Below, piece after piece: positions 1-9,053 of a stretch of 52,264 bases of DNA. Origin of the DNA: an uncultured Bacteroidota bacterium (GTDB taxonomy: Bacteria; Bacteroidota; Bacteroidia; JADZBD01). The stretch lies in NCBI GenBank assembly GCA_937924855.1, contig CALEYQ010000029.1, forward strand, positions 1 to 52,264. Reading direction: 5' to 3'. The position numbers were made by a program, and so were the translations under genes. A model generated the notes under the pieces. That model had not been told where the DNA came from and did no database searches. It saw only the letters and a list, made by a program, of their open reading frames with translations. The stretch's first letter is position 1, and each line of letters opens with the position of its first letter.

Positions 1-425
1 ATGGCGAATTGAGCATGAAACAAATGCTTTGCCCAACCCTCCGGTCCATTATCGAAATCATGATTGCCCAGGGTAGTGGCATGATACCCCATCTCGCTCA
101 TGAGTTTTAATTCGAGCTCTCCTCCGAAATAATTGAAATAAGGGGTTCCCTGAAAAAAGTCGCCGGAATCGAGCAGCAGCACATTTTTTTCTTCGTTTCT
201 GATTTTCTGAATCAGAGCCGCTCTTCTCGAAACTCCTCCCTGTCCGGGATATTTCGGATCGCTGAGGGGAAGGGGGTGAATATGACTGTGAACATCATTG
301 GTATGCAGTATCGTAATTTTTACCAGTTCCTTCGCAGCCAGCATGGCCAGGGCACGGTTATTCAGTGCCAGCATACCCGCACTTCCGGCCAGAGCCATTT
401 TTAAAAACTCCCTTCGGTCACTCAT
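1..425 (-). CDS. Metallophosphatase (5'-nucleotidase N-terminal domain), partial
   Basis: Partial gene whose 3' part runs off the left edge; 141 residues are visible. They show a calcineurin-like 5'-nucleotidase catalytic domain with the metal-binding motifs D44-V-H46, G88-D89-F-F, and G120-N-H-D123. The N-terminus has a twin-arginine-like leader (SDRREFLK at residues 2-9, then a short hydrophobic stretch ending near A31), so export by Tat is likely. Enzymes of this family dephosphorylate nucleotides or UDP-sugars outside the cytoplasm. The ATG at 425-423 overlaps the stop of the upstream gene by 8 nt, implying translational coupling. That upstream gene encodes the matching C-terminal domain, so the enzyme is split over two genes. 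Substrate is not determinable from this fragment. Confidence 0.88.
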   Translation of the reverse strand, partial: MSDRREFLKMALAGSAGMLALNNRALAMLAAKELVKITILHTNDVHSHIHPLPLSDPKYPGQGGVSRRAALIQKIRNEEKNVLLLDSGDFFQGTPYFNYFGGELELKLMSEMGYHATTLGNHDFDNGPEGWAKHLFHAQFA

Positions 426-1167
426 GGTAAATTCTCCCGTCGGTTTTTGCAGTAAGGGTTTTTCCTTCCCGGTTCTTTTCCTGAATATAATAAATTATAG
501 CATCGCGCAACAGCATATGAACCGTGTCGGTGGCCACCGGATTATTAAAGAATTTCATTTTGTCGCCTCCTGCAGCCAGGTAGTCTGAAGTAACGATTCT
601 GTAATTTTTTCCGGTATTCAGGGGTTCTCCGTTTATCATTACCCCGGAAGGTTTTTTGTTTTTGATCCCCATTTTTAATCCTGCCACCGGCATCCCGTCA
701 ATCGCAGCAATATACTCCAGCATTTCCCGTGTTTTTTCTCCGGTCATTGTTAATACCACCAACTCGTTTTCAAAGGGCATTAACTTAAAAACCATTTCAC
801 GGGTTATTTCACCGGCAGGCAGGGGGGCCCTCAATCCTCCGTTGTTTAATAATACCATGTCCACGGGTGGTTTTCCTTTTTTTTCGAGGTATTTCCCGGT
901 CTGGTACAATACCAGATCTGCTACAAAATTTCCCAGTACACTTTCCGGATTTCCCTTGGTCATGGCCTGATCTGAAATTCCCAGCACTTCCTTCATCTGC
1001 AGGTCCAGTGAGTCGCGATAGGGTTTTATCAGGTAGTTGTATAAGGTGTCGGAACCCGGGTTTTCGCTATGGGAAAGAGCAATGGTTTCCCCTGAAATGT
1101 TTTTGATGCGGGGATAAGGCTTACAGGAAATAAGGAGAAAGAATGCGGGGATAAGAAGCCTGAACAT
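418..1167 (-). CDS. 5'-nucleotidase C-terminal domain lipoprotein
   Basis: A 249-residue protein with a lipoprotein signal (hydrophobic residues 4-13, lipobox ending at Cys15). The body matches the 5'-nucleotidase C-terminal substrate-binding domain: NNGGLRA followed by the G-E-I-T segment, a PFEN motif, and TSDYLAAGGDK near the end. In ordinary 5'-nucleotidases this domain binds the nucleotide base and is fused behind the metallophosphatase domain. Here it stands alone and is followed, with an 8-nt overlap, by the catalytic half. The two products probably work together in the periplasm. This two-gene arrangement is known in Bacteroidota; the lipid anchor would hold the binding half on a membrane. 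Confidence 0.88.
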   Translation of the reverse strand: MFRLLIPAFFLLISCKPYPRIKNISGETIALSHSENPGSDTLYNYLIKPYRDSLDLQMKEVLGISDQAMTKGNPESVLGNFVADLVLYQTGKYLEKKGKPPVDMVLLNNGGLRAPLPAGEITREMVFKLMPFENELVVLTMTGEKTREMLEYIAAIDGMPVAGLKMGIKNKKPSGVMINGEPLNTGKNYRIVTSDYLAAGGDKMKFFNNPVATDTVHMLLRDAIIYYIQEKNREGKTLTAKTDGRIYHE

Positions 1168-1193
1168 GGTTCCCCAAATTACAAAAAATTGGC

Positions 1194-1556
1194 TTAAGGA
1201 TTCCGGAAATCGTCTCTCCTTTTTATGGCTTCAAATATTCCCGTTACCAGCGACAGAACCAGACTGAATAGCAGGGCCCACCAGAACCCGTTTACCTGAA
1301 ATCCGGAAACCAGTTTTCCCGCCCACAGAATAATTACGGCATTTATCACAAGCAGAAACAAGCCAAAGGTCAGAAAAGTTATAGGGATGGTTAAGAAAAT
1401 GAGAATGGGTTTTACCACCGCATTGAAAAAAGCAAGCACGGCAGCCACCAGAATGGCGGTGAAAATACTGTCGTTTTGAATTTCAACTCCGGGCAGTAAG
1501 TAGGCGGTTACCAGAATGGCAAGCGATGAAATGAGAATCTGAATTAAAAATCTCAT
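1194..1556 (-). CDS. Phage holin family (4-TMS) membrane protein
   Basis: A 120-residue, very hydrophobic protein with four predicted membrane helices and a short charged C-terminal tail (EAIKRRDD). It resembles the chromosomal four-helix 'phage holin family' (PF04020-like) proteins, which are common and of unknown function; no phage genes are nearby. I chose the ATG at 1556 because it overlaps the stop of the upstream OstA-like gene by 4 nt (ATGA) and places a membrane helix at the N-terminus. A longer reading from 1637 would add 27 unconvincing residues. It sits at the end of the purA-OstA operon, 26 nt before the 5'-nucleotidase pair. Confidence 0.8.
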   Translation of the reverse strand: MRFLIQILISSLAILVTAYLLPGVEIQNDSIFTAILVAAVLAFFNAVVKPILIFLTIPITFLTFGLFLLVINAVIILWAGKLVSGFQVNGFWWALLFSLVLSLVTGIFEAIKRRDDFRNP

Positions 1557-3118
1557 AGGTTTTTCTTTCTTTGGGTTATGGCATGAGAACCGGCAGGCCG
1601 TTCGCCCCCTCGCCAGATGAAATCTTTTAGTTTCCATCCGGTCGGATCTTTTGTGTCCGGGGGGACAACGGTTCCTTCAGGCTTCCCATAAAAGTTTATG
1701 GCGCTGATTTCATTGTCTGCAATCTGTATCAGCATATGGCTGCAATCGGTTTTGTTGATTCCGGAAATCTGTTTTTCTTCTTTGATGAAATACAAAGTTT
1801 GCCCGTTTCCCTCGACCCTTATTTTTCGCAATTCGTTTTTTGAGAAATAGCCGGTCATTACTTTCCCTCTTATCTGGTTGTATTTTCCGCTGTCTTCCTC
1901 AGAAACGATAAAAGCGGTTTTCTCAAGCAGCATTTCCATGATTTCCCCTTTCGATGTTTTTATCTCCATGGTTTGTGCGGTAAGCTGTTGTTTCCCGGTC
2001 CATAAAACCGGCTTTCCGAATAATCGGATGGTGCTGTCGGCAAATGAATATAACAGCGAGTCGCATTTTCCCTGCAAATCGTATTTGAAAAGGATTACTT
2101 CCGGACCGGCCTTCAGGAAACGGGCCTCTTCATCAATAAGGGTTTCGCTGCCTTCTTTTTTTATTCCGTAGTAGGAGTAGAGGGTGTCGGCCCCGAGAAA
2201 AATAGAATCACCCTCAAAGATTTGGATCATATAGGGCTCTCCGGTTATCATTGATTTACGGTTCTCACCCTTGTATTCGGCAAGCCTGCCTCTGATAATG
2301 ATGTTTTCGGCACTGTCGGTTACCTGCACCTTTCCCATGGCTTTTCCATAATCGAGATTGCGGTCGTAAAACAGCGAATCTCCGCTCAACTCCTGAGATC
2401 CTGAAATGAGTTTTGCATTCCGGCTGAACCGGGATTGATTTTTATGGGTGTCGTAAAATCCGTTTTCGCAATAAATGCGGTTTTCCTCAGAGATGATATG
2501 GGTGGGGCCGTGAAACCAGGCGATTTTTGTGGAGGTATTATACCTGAGGGTGTCGCATTTTACGGTGTACTCGGGATTGGTGAGAACCACATTTTTCTTA
2601 AAGGCAAATTCTCTTTTTCCTGCATAATAATAACCCTGGGCAGAAGTAAGGGTATGTTCGGATGTTTTTATGGTTCCCCCACCTAAATAAACCCCCGTTT
2701 TTGTTCCCATATCATAAACGAGGTTGTCGGTGGTCAGTACCATCTCCCGGTCGGTCATGGTAATATTTTTTGAAATTTCGGCTTTACGGGTATTGCCGTT
2801 ATATTTCAGAAAATCTCCGTTCAGACTCAGTGAATCGCCCTGAAGAATCCTGATGTTGCGGTAAGCCTCCAGGGTATTATCGTCGAACAGCCAGGCACTG
2901 TCGCAATACATGATTACGGATTGATGTTTTAATACAACATTTCCGATCAGGCGTTTGGCGCTTTTTCCAATGTGTTTTGAGAGTTGAATGCTCTGGGCTG
3001 AAAATTCTATTTTTTGTTTTTTTTGAGCCAGCAATTCTGAGCCACTCCCCAAAACCAAGAGAAAAAGAATAAGCCCCTGCCCGGATAAGTTTTTCAATGC
3101 ATTGAAATTTTTAGGCAT
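1553..3118 (-). CDS. OstA-like organic solvent tolerance / LPS transport protein
   Basis: A 521-residue exported protein: a long N-terminal signal (hydrophobic about residues 13-30, cut near LLAQ), then many short beta repeats typical of the OstA/LptA fold (paired strands of the type GDSLSLNGDFLKYN and CDTLRYNTSTKIAWF). Proteins of this family in Bacteroidota are fusions of several OstA-like modules and are thought to take part in lipopolysaccharide transport across the periplasm; LptA itself bridges inner and outer membranes. The gene lies 19 nt after purA and overlaps the next gene by 4 nt. Family assignment rests on the repeat pattern and context; the exact role is not shown by sequence. 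Confidence 0.82.
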   Translation of the reverse strand: MPKNFNALKNLSGQGLILFLLVLGSGSELLAQKKQKIEFSAQSIQLSKHIGKSAKRLIGNVVLKHQSVIMYCDSAWLFDDNTLEAYRNIRILQGDSLSLNGDFLKYNGNTRKAEISKNITMTDREMVLTTDNLVYDMGTKTGVYLGGGTIKTSEHTLTSAQGYYYAGKREFAFKKNVVLTNPEYTVKCDTLRYNTSTKIAWFHGPTHIISEENRIYCENGFYDTHKNQSRFSRNAKLISGSQELSGDSLFYDRNLDYGKAMGKVQVTDSAENIIIRGRLAEYKGENRKSMITGEPYMIQIFEGDSIFLGADTLYSYYGIKKEGSETLIDEEARFLKAGPEVILFKYDLQGKCDSLLYSFADSTIRLFGKPVLWTGKQQLTAQTMEIKTSKGEIMEMLLEKTAFIVSEEDSGKYNQIRGKVMTGYFSKNELRKIRVEGNGQTLYFIKEEKQISGINKTDCSHMLIQIADNEISAINFYGKPEGTVVPPDTKDPTGWKLKDFIWRGGERPAGSHAITQRKKNL

Positions 3119-3137
3119 GCTGATTCCGGATCAACCA

Positions 3138-4427
3138 TCAGGCCGTAACCCGATCCATAAAAATGGTCTGGGTTCGGTCGGGACCTGTAGATACAATGGA
3201 TACCGGGATTCCTGTTTCATTTTCAATAAATGAAATGTAATCGCGGAGTGCTCCGGGCACTTCGTCTTTCGACCTTACTTTTTCCAGGGAGCAATTCCAG
3301 CCCTTAAAGGTTTGATAAACGGGTTCAATTTTTTGATTCACGGGGTCGAAAGGCAAATGGGCCGTTTCTTTCCCGTTGATTTTGTATCGTGTGCAAATTT
3401 TTATTTCTTCAAAGGAATCCAGCACATCGGCTTTCATCATGAATAATTCGGTAGTTCCGTTAATCATGATGGCATATTTCAGAGCGGGCAGATCGAGCCA
3501 TCCGCAACGGCGGGGTCGTCCGGTGGTAGAGCCAAATTCATTTCCGTTTTTCCGGATCTGTTCTCCGGTTTCATCCAATAATTCGGTAGGGAAGGGGCCG
3601 CTGCCAACGCGTGTACAATAGGCCTTGAAAATGCCAAAAACGCGTCCTATACCCGAGGGCGGCAGACCCAATCCGGTACAGGCTCCTGCCGTGATGGTAT
3701 TGGAGGAAGTTACAAAAGGGTAGGTGCCGAAATCAATATCGAGGAGTGAGCCCTGAGCACCTTCGGAAAGAATTTTTTTTCCGGACCTGAGAGCCTCGTT
3801 GATAAAATACTCTCCGTCTACATGAGTCAATTGTTTCAAAGCCTCTATGGCGTCGAAAAATTCTTTTTCTTCCGGACCTGGAACATATTCAAAATTCAGA
3901 GAAGCCAGGAGGGTTTTGTGTTTTTCTACCAGGGCATTATATTTTTCATGGAAAATTCCTGAAGTTATGTCGCCTACCCGCAAGCCGTTTCTTCCTGTTT
4001 TATCCATATAGGCCGGACCGATTCCCTTAAGGGTAGATCCTATTTTTTCTTTTCCTTTGGCGGCTTCAGAAGCTTTATCGAGAAGACGGTGAGTGGGTAA
4101 AATCAAATGGGCTCTCCGCGAAAGAAGCAATTGCTTCCGGATATTTACCCCCATCTTTTCGAGGGCAGCTGTTTCTTTTAAGAAAATTACCGGGTCAATA
4201 ACAACTCCGTTTCCCACCAGATTCAGACAGTTTTCATGAAATATGCCGGAGGGAATGATGTGCAAAACATGTTTAATGCCATTGAATTCGAGGGTATGGC
4301 CGGCATTCGGTCCGCCCTGAAAACGGCACACAATATCGTAGCCGGGTGTTAATACATCCACTATTTTCCCCTTGCCTTCATCACCCCACTGTAGTCCTAA
4401 TAATACATCCGCTTTCATGTCGATCAT
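3138..4427 (-). CDS. purA: Adenylosuccinate synthase PurA
   Basis: Converts IMP, aspartate and GTP to adenylosuccinate, the first committed step from IMP to AMP. The 429-residue length fits the family. The GTP-binding signature GDEGKGK lies at residues 15-21, followed by the FQGGPNAGHT segment; the C-terminal half has TTGRPRRCGWLDLPALKYA, another family hallmark. The ATG at 4427 overlaps the STAS gene stop as ATGA; an in-frame ATG three codons later is an equally plausible start. It is part of the fur-STAS-purA-OstA operon. Cytoplasmic enzyme; no odd residues noticed. Confidence 0.98.
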   Translation of the reverse strand: MIDMKADVLLGLQWGDEGKGKIVDVLTPGYDIVCRFQGGPNAGHTLEFNGIKHVLHIIPSGIFHENCLNLVGNGVVIDPVIFLKETAALEKMGVNIRKQLLLSRRAHLILPTHRLLDKASEAAKGKEKIGSTLKGIGPAYMDKTGRNGLRVGDITSGIFHEKYNALVEKHKTLLASLNFEYVPGPEEKEFFDAIEALKQLTHVDGEYFINEALRSGKKILSEGAQGSLLDIDFGTYPFVTSSNTITAGACTGLGLPPSGIGRVFGIFKAYCTRVGSGPFPTELLDETGEQIRKNGNEFGSTTGRPRRCGWLDLPALKYAIMINGTTELFMMKADVLDSFEEIKICTRYKINGKETAHLPFDPVNQKIEPVYQTFKGWNCSLEKVRSKDEVPGALRDYISFIENETGIPVSIVSTGPDRTQTIFMDRVTA

Positions 4428-4774
4428 GATTTTTTAATTTTTTCCAGCGCGTCTTCCCGGTTTTCTGCAACGGTAAAAACGGTATTTAATTTGGTAATTA
4501 CCAATAGTTCGCTCACTTTTTTTGAAACTCCGGAAATCACGGCTTCTCCGCCTTTGGTGCGGCATTTGGTTAAAATATTAATAAGCACATTTAAACCGGA
4601 ACTGTTTACATACTTCAGATCCATCAAATCAAGCACAATGCGGTTATTTCCCTGTGCAATGGATTCCTCCACTGTTTTCAGGAAGCTTTCGGCCTGTGCC
4701 CGGTCGATGAGCTGGCCGGATAGTTTATAAATCTGAATTTGATCGGATTGTTCGTTGGTGTAGGTGAATTCCAT
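4424..4774 (-). CDS. STAS domain protein (anti-sigma factor antagonist type)
   Basis: A 116-residue single-domain STAS protein. The loop that carries the phosphorylated serine in SpoIIAA/RsbV-type antagonists is present (YVNSSGLNVL, with Ser58-Ser59-Gly60), after the usual IVLDLMDL strand. Such proteins toggle between phosphorylated and free forms to control an anti-sigma kinase; in Bacteroidota the partner is usually unknown. Its start codon follows the Fur stop directly without any gap, and its own stop overlaps purA. No kinase is nearby, but a SpoIIE-type phosphatase is encoded at 39841-40806. Role is inferred from the domain only. Confidence 0.88.
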   Translation of the reverse strand: MEFTYTNEQSDQIQIYKLSGQLIDRAQAESFLKTVEESIAQGNNRIVLDLMDLKYVNSSGLNVLINILTKCRTKGGEAVISGVSKKVSELLVITKLNTVFTVAENREDALEKIKKS

Positions 4775-5254
4775 TTACTTGGTTTTATAGTTTTCGCAAT
4801 TTTTGTTTTTCTGCAGTTTTCTGCACCTTCCGTAAAGGTTCAGGGAATGTCGTGATATGGTAAAGTCGAGAATGTCGCCGGCCATTTTTTGAATTTGTTC
4901 GAGCCGGGGATCGCAAAACTCGAACACTTTCCCGCAATCTTCGCACAGCAGGTGATCGTGTTGCCGGAACTCAAAACTCCTTTCGAACTGGGCAATATTC
5001 TTACCAAACTGGTGGCGGGTAACGAGATTGCAGTCCTGAAGCAGTTCAATGGTGTTGTATAAAGTAGCCCGGGATACCCGGTATTTTTTGTTTTTCATGT
5101 GAAGGTATAATCCTTCTATGTCAAAGTGCCCGCCGTGCGAGTAAATTTCGTCGAGTATGGCAAAGCGCTCAGGGGTTTTCCGGTGTCCGTTCCTCTCCAG
5201 ATATTCCGTAAAAATCTTCCTGACCCTTCCGTTTATGTCTTTTGTTTCGGTCAT
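4775..5254 (-). CDS. Fur-family metal-responsive transcriptional regulator
   Basis: A 159-residue regulator with the Fur winged helix (residues about 10-85; recognition region YRVSRATLYNTIELL) followed by the metal-binding dimerisation domain (H99-x-H101, C104-x-x-C107). Family members repress iron, zinc or peroxide genes when metal is bound. The C-terminal cysteine pair that normally forms the second CxxC is altered: after LYGRC144 the next cysteine is C153, a spacing of eight residues, so the structural zinc site may be changed. It is 51 nt downstream of rel and abuts the STAS gene. Which metal it senses cannot be told. Confidence 0.93.
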   Translation of the reverse strand: MTETKDINGRVRKIFTEYLERNGHRKTPERFAILDEIYSHGGHFDIEGLYLHMKNKKYRVSRATLYNTIELLQDCNLVTRHQFGKNIAQFERSFEFRQHDHLLCEDCGKVFEFCDPRLEQIQKMAGDILDFTISRHSLNLYGRCRKLQKNKNCENYKTK

Positions 5255-5305
5255 TGGGGAAACAATAAAAATAAGAAAAAACGGGGAAACAGGGGAGGGG
5301 TATTT

Positions 5306-7525
5306 TTACTTTCCGTCGACACGGGTAACGGATAATACGCCTTCTACTTTTTTAAGCTTGGAAATAAGCTCGGTAAGGTGGTGGGTATCTTGCACGAAAA
5401 CCATGATGTTTCCTTCAAAAATGCCATCATTGGTGTCGAAACTGATGCTTCGCATGTTTACATTGAGCTCTGAGGAAATTATCTGGGTTATTTTGTTTAC
5501 AATGCCTACTTCATCTATTCCGTTAACCTTCAGACCGGCCAGGAATGAAATGGCCTCCTGGTTTGTCCACCTTGCCTTAACTATACGATATGCATAGTTG
5601 CTCATTAACTCAATGGCATTCGGACAATTTACCCGGTGTATTTTTATGCCGTCGTTTATGGTAATAAATCCGAAAACATCATCGCCGGGTATGGGGTTGC
5701 AGCAGGGTGATAATTTATAATCTATTTTTTTAAGGTTCTCACCAATTACAAGCATGTCGGAACTGCCCCGGATGCTGGTAACCAGTTCCTCAAAATTCGG
5801 TGATTTCTTTTTAGCAGGGCTTTCTTTTTTAAGGGTTCCTTTTTCTTTTTGTTTTTGGAACTTTTTGATATGCCTCAGGTCGATAATTCCTTTGGCTACC
5901 CGGTAAAACAATTCCTGGCTGCTCTCCAGTTTAAAGAAGTTGGCTACTTCATTAATGTTCTGAACCGTAAAATCCAGTTTCAGATGGGTGAATTTCCGCT
6001 CGAGAATTTCCCTTCCTTCTTCGGCAATTTTTCGCTTTTCTTCTTTTAAGGCCGATTTTATTTTCGACTTGGCCTTTGCGGTTACTACATAATTTATCCA
6101 GTCTTCTTTAGGCGTTTGCTTTTTGCTGCTGATAACTTCTACCTGGTCGCCTGAATTTAAAGGGTGGCTCAGGGGAACCAGCTTGTGATTTACTTTGGCT
6201 CCTATGCAGGTTTCCCCAATCCGCGTATGTATGTCGAAGGCAAAGTCGAGGGCTGTGGAACCGGCAGGAAGGGTACGCATTTCTCCTTTCGGGGTAAATA
6301 CAAAAATCTCGTCGGAAAATAAATTGAGTTTGAAATCGTCGATAAAATCCAGGGCATTTTCTTCCGGCGATTCCAGCATTTCACGGATTTTCCGGATCCA
6401 CTCTTCTAACTGACTCTCTCTTTCGGCGGCGCTTTCTTTATATTTCCAATGGGCGGCATACCCTTTTTCGGCCAACTCATCCATTCGGGTGGTTCGTATC
6501 TGTACCTCAACCCACTTTCCATCGGGTCCCATAACGGTGGTATGCAGCGATTCGTATCCATTGGCTTTAGGAGTGCTGATCCAGTCGCGCAGACGATCGG
6601 GATTGGGTTGGTAGAAATCGGTTACAATGGAATAAACCCTCCAGCAATCGGGTTTTTCTTTTTCTCCATCGCTGTCGATGATAATCCGGATGGCGAATAA
6701 ATCGTAAATCTCATCAAAGGTTACGCCCTTGTTTTTTATTTTATTGTAAATGCTGAAAATCGATTTGGCCCTTCCGTAAATTTTATACTTGATCTGCGAT
6801 TCTTCCAGCGCTTCTTTAAGGGGTTGAATAAACCGATTGATGTATTTTTTTCTTTCGGGTTCTGTGGCCCGCAACTTTCCTTCCAGCTCTTCATAAACTT
6901 CGGTCTCGGTGTATTTCAGGCAGAGATCTTCCAATTCGGTTTTGATGGAGTTTAATCCCAGCCTGTGCGCAAGGGGGGCATACAAAAACAGGGTTTCACT
7001 GGCAATTTTCAATTGTTTGTCCCGGGCCATTTCTCCCAGGGTACGCATATTGTGCAAACGATCCGCAAGCTTGATCAGAATTACCCTTACATCGTCGCTC
7101 AGGGTAAGTAGTACTTTCCGGAAATTTTCGGCCTGAATGGATTTGGTGGCATCAAAGACGCCTTCGATTTTCGTGAGGCCATCAATAATCTGGGCAACTT
7201 TTTCCCCAAACATTCCCTGAATGTCATCCAGGGTCATGTCGGTATCTTCCACTACATCGTGCAAAAGTGCACAGATAACGGATGTGGTTCCCAGTCCGAT
7301 TTCTTCGGTGCAGATTTTGGCGACGGCCAGGGGATGGAAAATGTAAGGTTCGCCCGATTTCCGCCGCATGTTTTTATGGGCTTCAAGGGCAAGTTCGAAA
7401 GCTTTGCGGATGTGGATTTTGTCGCCCCGCTCCATACGCCTTTTACAGGCCCTTAACAGGGAGCGATAACTTTGAAGGATCTCTTTCTTCTCCTTTTCTT
7501 CGTCTATGATTACTTGTCCGCCCAT
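5306..7525 (-). CDS. rel: Bifunctional (p)ppGpp synthetase/hydrolase (RelA/SpoT family)
   Basis: Makes and degrades the stringent-response alarmone (p)ppGpp. The 739-residue length is that of full Rel/SpoT proteins. Seen in order: HD hydrolase domain with His64 and the intact H89-D90-V-V-E-D motif, synthetase domain (GRAKSIFSIYNK, then NGYESLHTTV and VEVQIRT), TGS domain (DEIFVFTPKG, about residues 427-490), helical and cysteine-containing region (SPCCNPIPGDD), and a C-terminal ACT domain. The intact HD motif argues for hydrolase activity, so this is probably the single bifunctional enzyme. It precedes fur by 51 nt and may be co-transcribed with it. Confidence 0.97.
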   Translation of the reverse strand: MGGQVIIDEEKEKKEILQSYRSLLRACKRRMERGDKIHIRKAFELALEAHKNMRRKSGEPYIFHPLAVAKICTEEIGLGTTSVICALLHDVVEDTDMTLDDIQGMFGEKVAQIIDGLTKIEGVFDATKSIQAENFRKVLLTLSDDVRVILIKLADRLHNMRTLGEMARDKQLKIASETLFLYAPLAHRLGLNSIKTELEDLCLKYTETEVYEELEGKLRATEPERKKYINRFIQPLKEALEESQIKYKIYGRAKSIFSIYNKIKNKGVTFDEIYDLFAIRIIIDSDGEKEKPDCWRVYSIVTDFYQPNPDRLRDWISTPKANGYESLHTTVMGPDGKWVEVQIRTTRMDELAEKGYAAHWKYKESAAERESQLEEWIRKIREMLESPEENALDFIDDFKLNLFSDEIFVFTPKGEMRTLPAGSTALDFAFDIHTRIGETCIGAKVNHKLVPLSHPLNSGDQVEVISSKKQTPKEDWINYVVTAKAKSKIKSALKEEKRKIAEEGREILERKFTHLKLDFTVQNINEVANFFKLESSQELFYRVAKGIIDLRHIKKFQKQKEKGTLKKESPAKKKSPNFEELVTSIRGSSDMLVIGENLKKIDYKLSPCCNPIPGDDVFGFITINDGIKIHRVNCPNAIELMSNYAYRIVKARWTNQEAISFLAGLKVNGIDEVGIVNKITQIISSELNVNMRSISFDTNDGIFEGNIMVFVQDTHHLTELISKLKKVEGVLSVTRVDGK

Positions 7526-7573
7526 AAAATTCTCAGTAAAAATACGAAATCCCCGGGCAATTTTTTTGAAATA

Positions 7574-9007
7574 CTAAAGGGCGGTTTCTCTTTTCAACAC
7601 CTCAAGTAGTTTTTTTACGGTACTCAGGCGGGTACGGAATGAAAGGCAGGCAAACCTGAGCCAGACCCTGCCATTAATGCGGGTGCTGGAAATGAATACA
7701 CTTCCTTCTTTTACTACCTTTTGCTGAAGGGCCAGATTGAAGGCATCGGCATCGCCTGAGCGTGGAACAAAGCGGTAAATCGTAACCGAAAGGTCGGGTT
7801 CAGGGCCGGTTTCAAATCCTAATTTTGAAACTTCCTCCCTGAAATACCGGGTCAAAAGAAGCTTTTCATTCAGGCAGGCAATAAAGGGTTCCGTGCCATG
7901 TATTTTTAGCGGTATCCACATCCGTAATCCCCGGAAGTGTTTGGTTAATTCTGCGGATAAGTCTGCCGGACTGGGTTCGTTTTCTTCGGCATCGGCATCC
8001 TGGAGGTATTGGGCCTGATAAAAATGACTTGCACTAAGATGCTTTTTGTCTTTTACCAGTACAATCCCGGCTCCGTAAGGTAAGAACAAGCCTTTGTGAG
8101 GATCTGTTACCAGTGAATCGCTGCGCTCCATGCCTTTCAGCTTTTCTTTTCCTTCCCGGGTCATAACAAAGTAGCCTCCATAAGCGGCATCTACATGAAA
8201 CCAGCATTTTTCCGCGGCACACACATCCGCAATTTGGTCAAGAGGGTCAATGGATCCTGTATCGGTTGTTCCTGCAGATCCAATAACCAGGAATGGATTT
8301 TTTCCGCTTTGCCTGTCTTCTCTGATCAATCTTGCCAACTCTTTTGCGTCCATCCTGAAATGGGAATCCATGGGAACATAACGGATCGGACAATGGCTGA
8401 GTCCGGCAATGCGGATGGCTTTAAAAAGTGAATGGTGGGCCTGGGCGGTACAGTATATTACAGCGTCTTTTATTTTTTCAGGCTCAATTTTTTTGGCATC
8501 GCGGGCAGTTACCACAGCCATCAGATTGGCAATACTTCCTCCGCTGGTAATGTTGCCGGCTGCATTTTCCGGATAGCCCATCAAACCCGCAGTCCATCGC
8601 AGCAAATAATTCTCAAGTCGCACGGCATTGGGACCGGCATAAAAAACTCCGGCATACCGGTTAAAAACTGCCGCCAGATAATCTCCCAATGCGGCCTGAT
8701 ACACTCCGCCACCGGGGATATAACCGAGATGTCCTCCGCTGGCAGGGTTCAAACCGTATTTGTCAACCTGTTCATTAAGATGGGAAATTATGTCTTCTGT
8801 TTTTCCCGGGTAGGAACCGATTGACAGCAGGTCGGAATTCCCGGAGGCTTCGTCCTGAATAATAAAGGCCGGTAATTTTTCAACCTGATTCAGAAATTTT
8901 TCGGAATAGTCGAGTACCTCCCTGCGATGTGTTTTTCTACGGTCGGAACCGGATTCCAGCAGGCGGGATAATTTTTCGTATTCGAGGATTTTCTCTTCCG
9001 GGCTCAT
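7574..9007 (-). CDS. Group II PLP-dependent amino acid decarboxylase family protein
   Basis: A 477-residue PLP enzyme of the aromatic-L-amino-acid/glutamate decarboxylase family. Seen: TSGGSIANL cofactor-phosphate region (about 154-162), H191-H192 that stacks on PLP, D273 in HVDAAYGG, and the Schiff-base lysine K305 in TDPHKG. The usual form of that last motif is NPHKW; here a glycine follows the lysine, so substrate preference may differ. It would convert an L-amino acid to an amine, but some relatives act as aldehyde synthases. It starts 46 nt from the divergent ispH and ends 48 nt before rel. Confidence 0.9.
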   Translation of the reverse strand: MSPEEKILEYEKLSRLLESGSDRRKTHRREVLDYSEKFLNQVEKLPAFIIQDEASGNSDLLSIGSYPGKTEDIISHLNEQVDKYGLNPASGGHLGYIPGGGVYQAALGDYLAAVFNRYAGVFYAGPNAVRLENYLLRWTAGLMGYPENAAGNITSGGSIANLMAVVTARDAKKIEPEKIKDAVIYCTAQAHHSLFKAIRIAGLSHCPIRYVPMDSHFRMDAKELARLIREDRQSGKNPFLVIGSAGTTDTGSIDPLDQIADVCAAEKCWFHVDAAYGGYFVMTREGKEKLKGMERSDSLVTDPHKGLFLPYGAGIVLVKDKKHLSASHFYQAQYLQDADAEENEPSPADLSAELTKHFRGLRMWIPLKIHGTEPFIACLNEKLLLTRYFREEVSKLGFETGPEPDLSVTIYRFVPRSGDADAFNLALQQKVVKEGSVFISSTRINGRVWLRFACLSFRTRLSTVKKLLEVLKRETAL

Positions 9008-9041
9008 TTTTATGCAATGTACAATGCCTTCGGGGATTTCC

Positions 9042-9049
9042 TAACTTTG
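9042..9049 (+). promoter_or_regulatory. Bacteroidota -7 element of ispH
   Basis: TAACTTTG matches the TAnnTTTG consensus exactly. It ends 4 nt before the GTG start of ispH, so the transcript would have no or almost no leader. I see no convincing TTG at the -33 position. Confidence 0.5.
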
Positions 9050-9053
9050 CAGG

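Noticed and set aside
1194..1556. Prophage holin
   Set aside because: No other phage genes nearby; four-helix proteins of this family are ordinary chromosomal genes.
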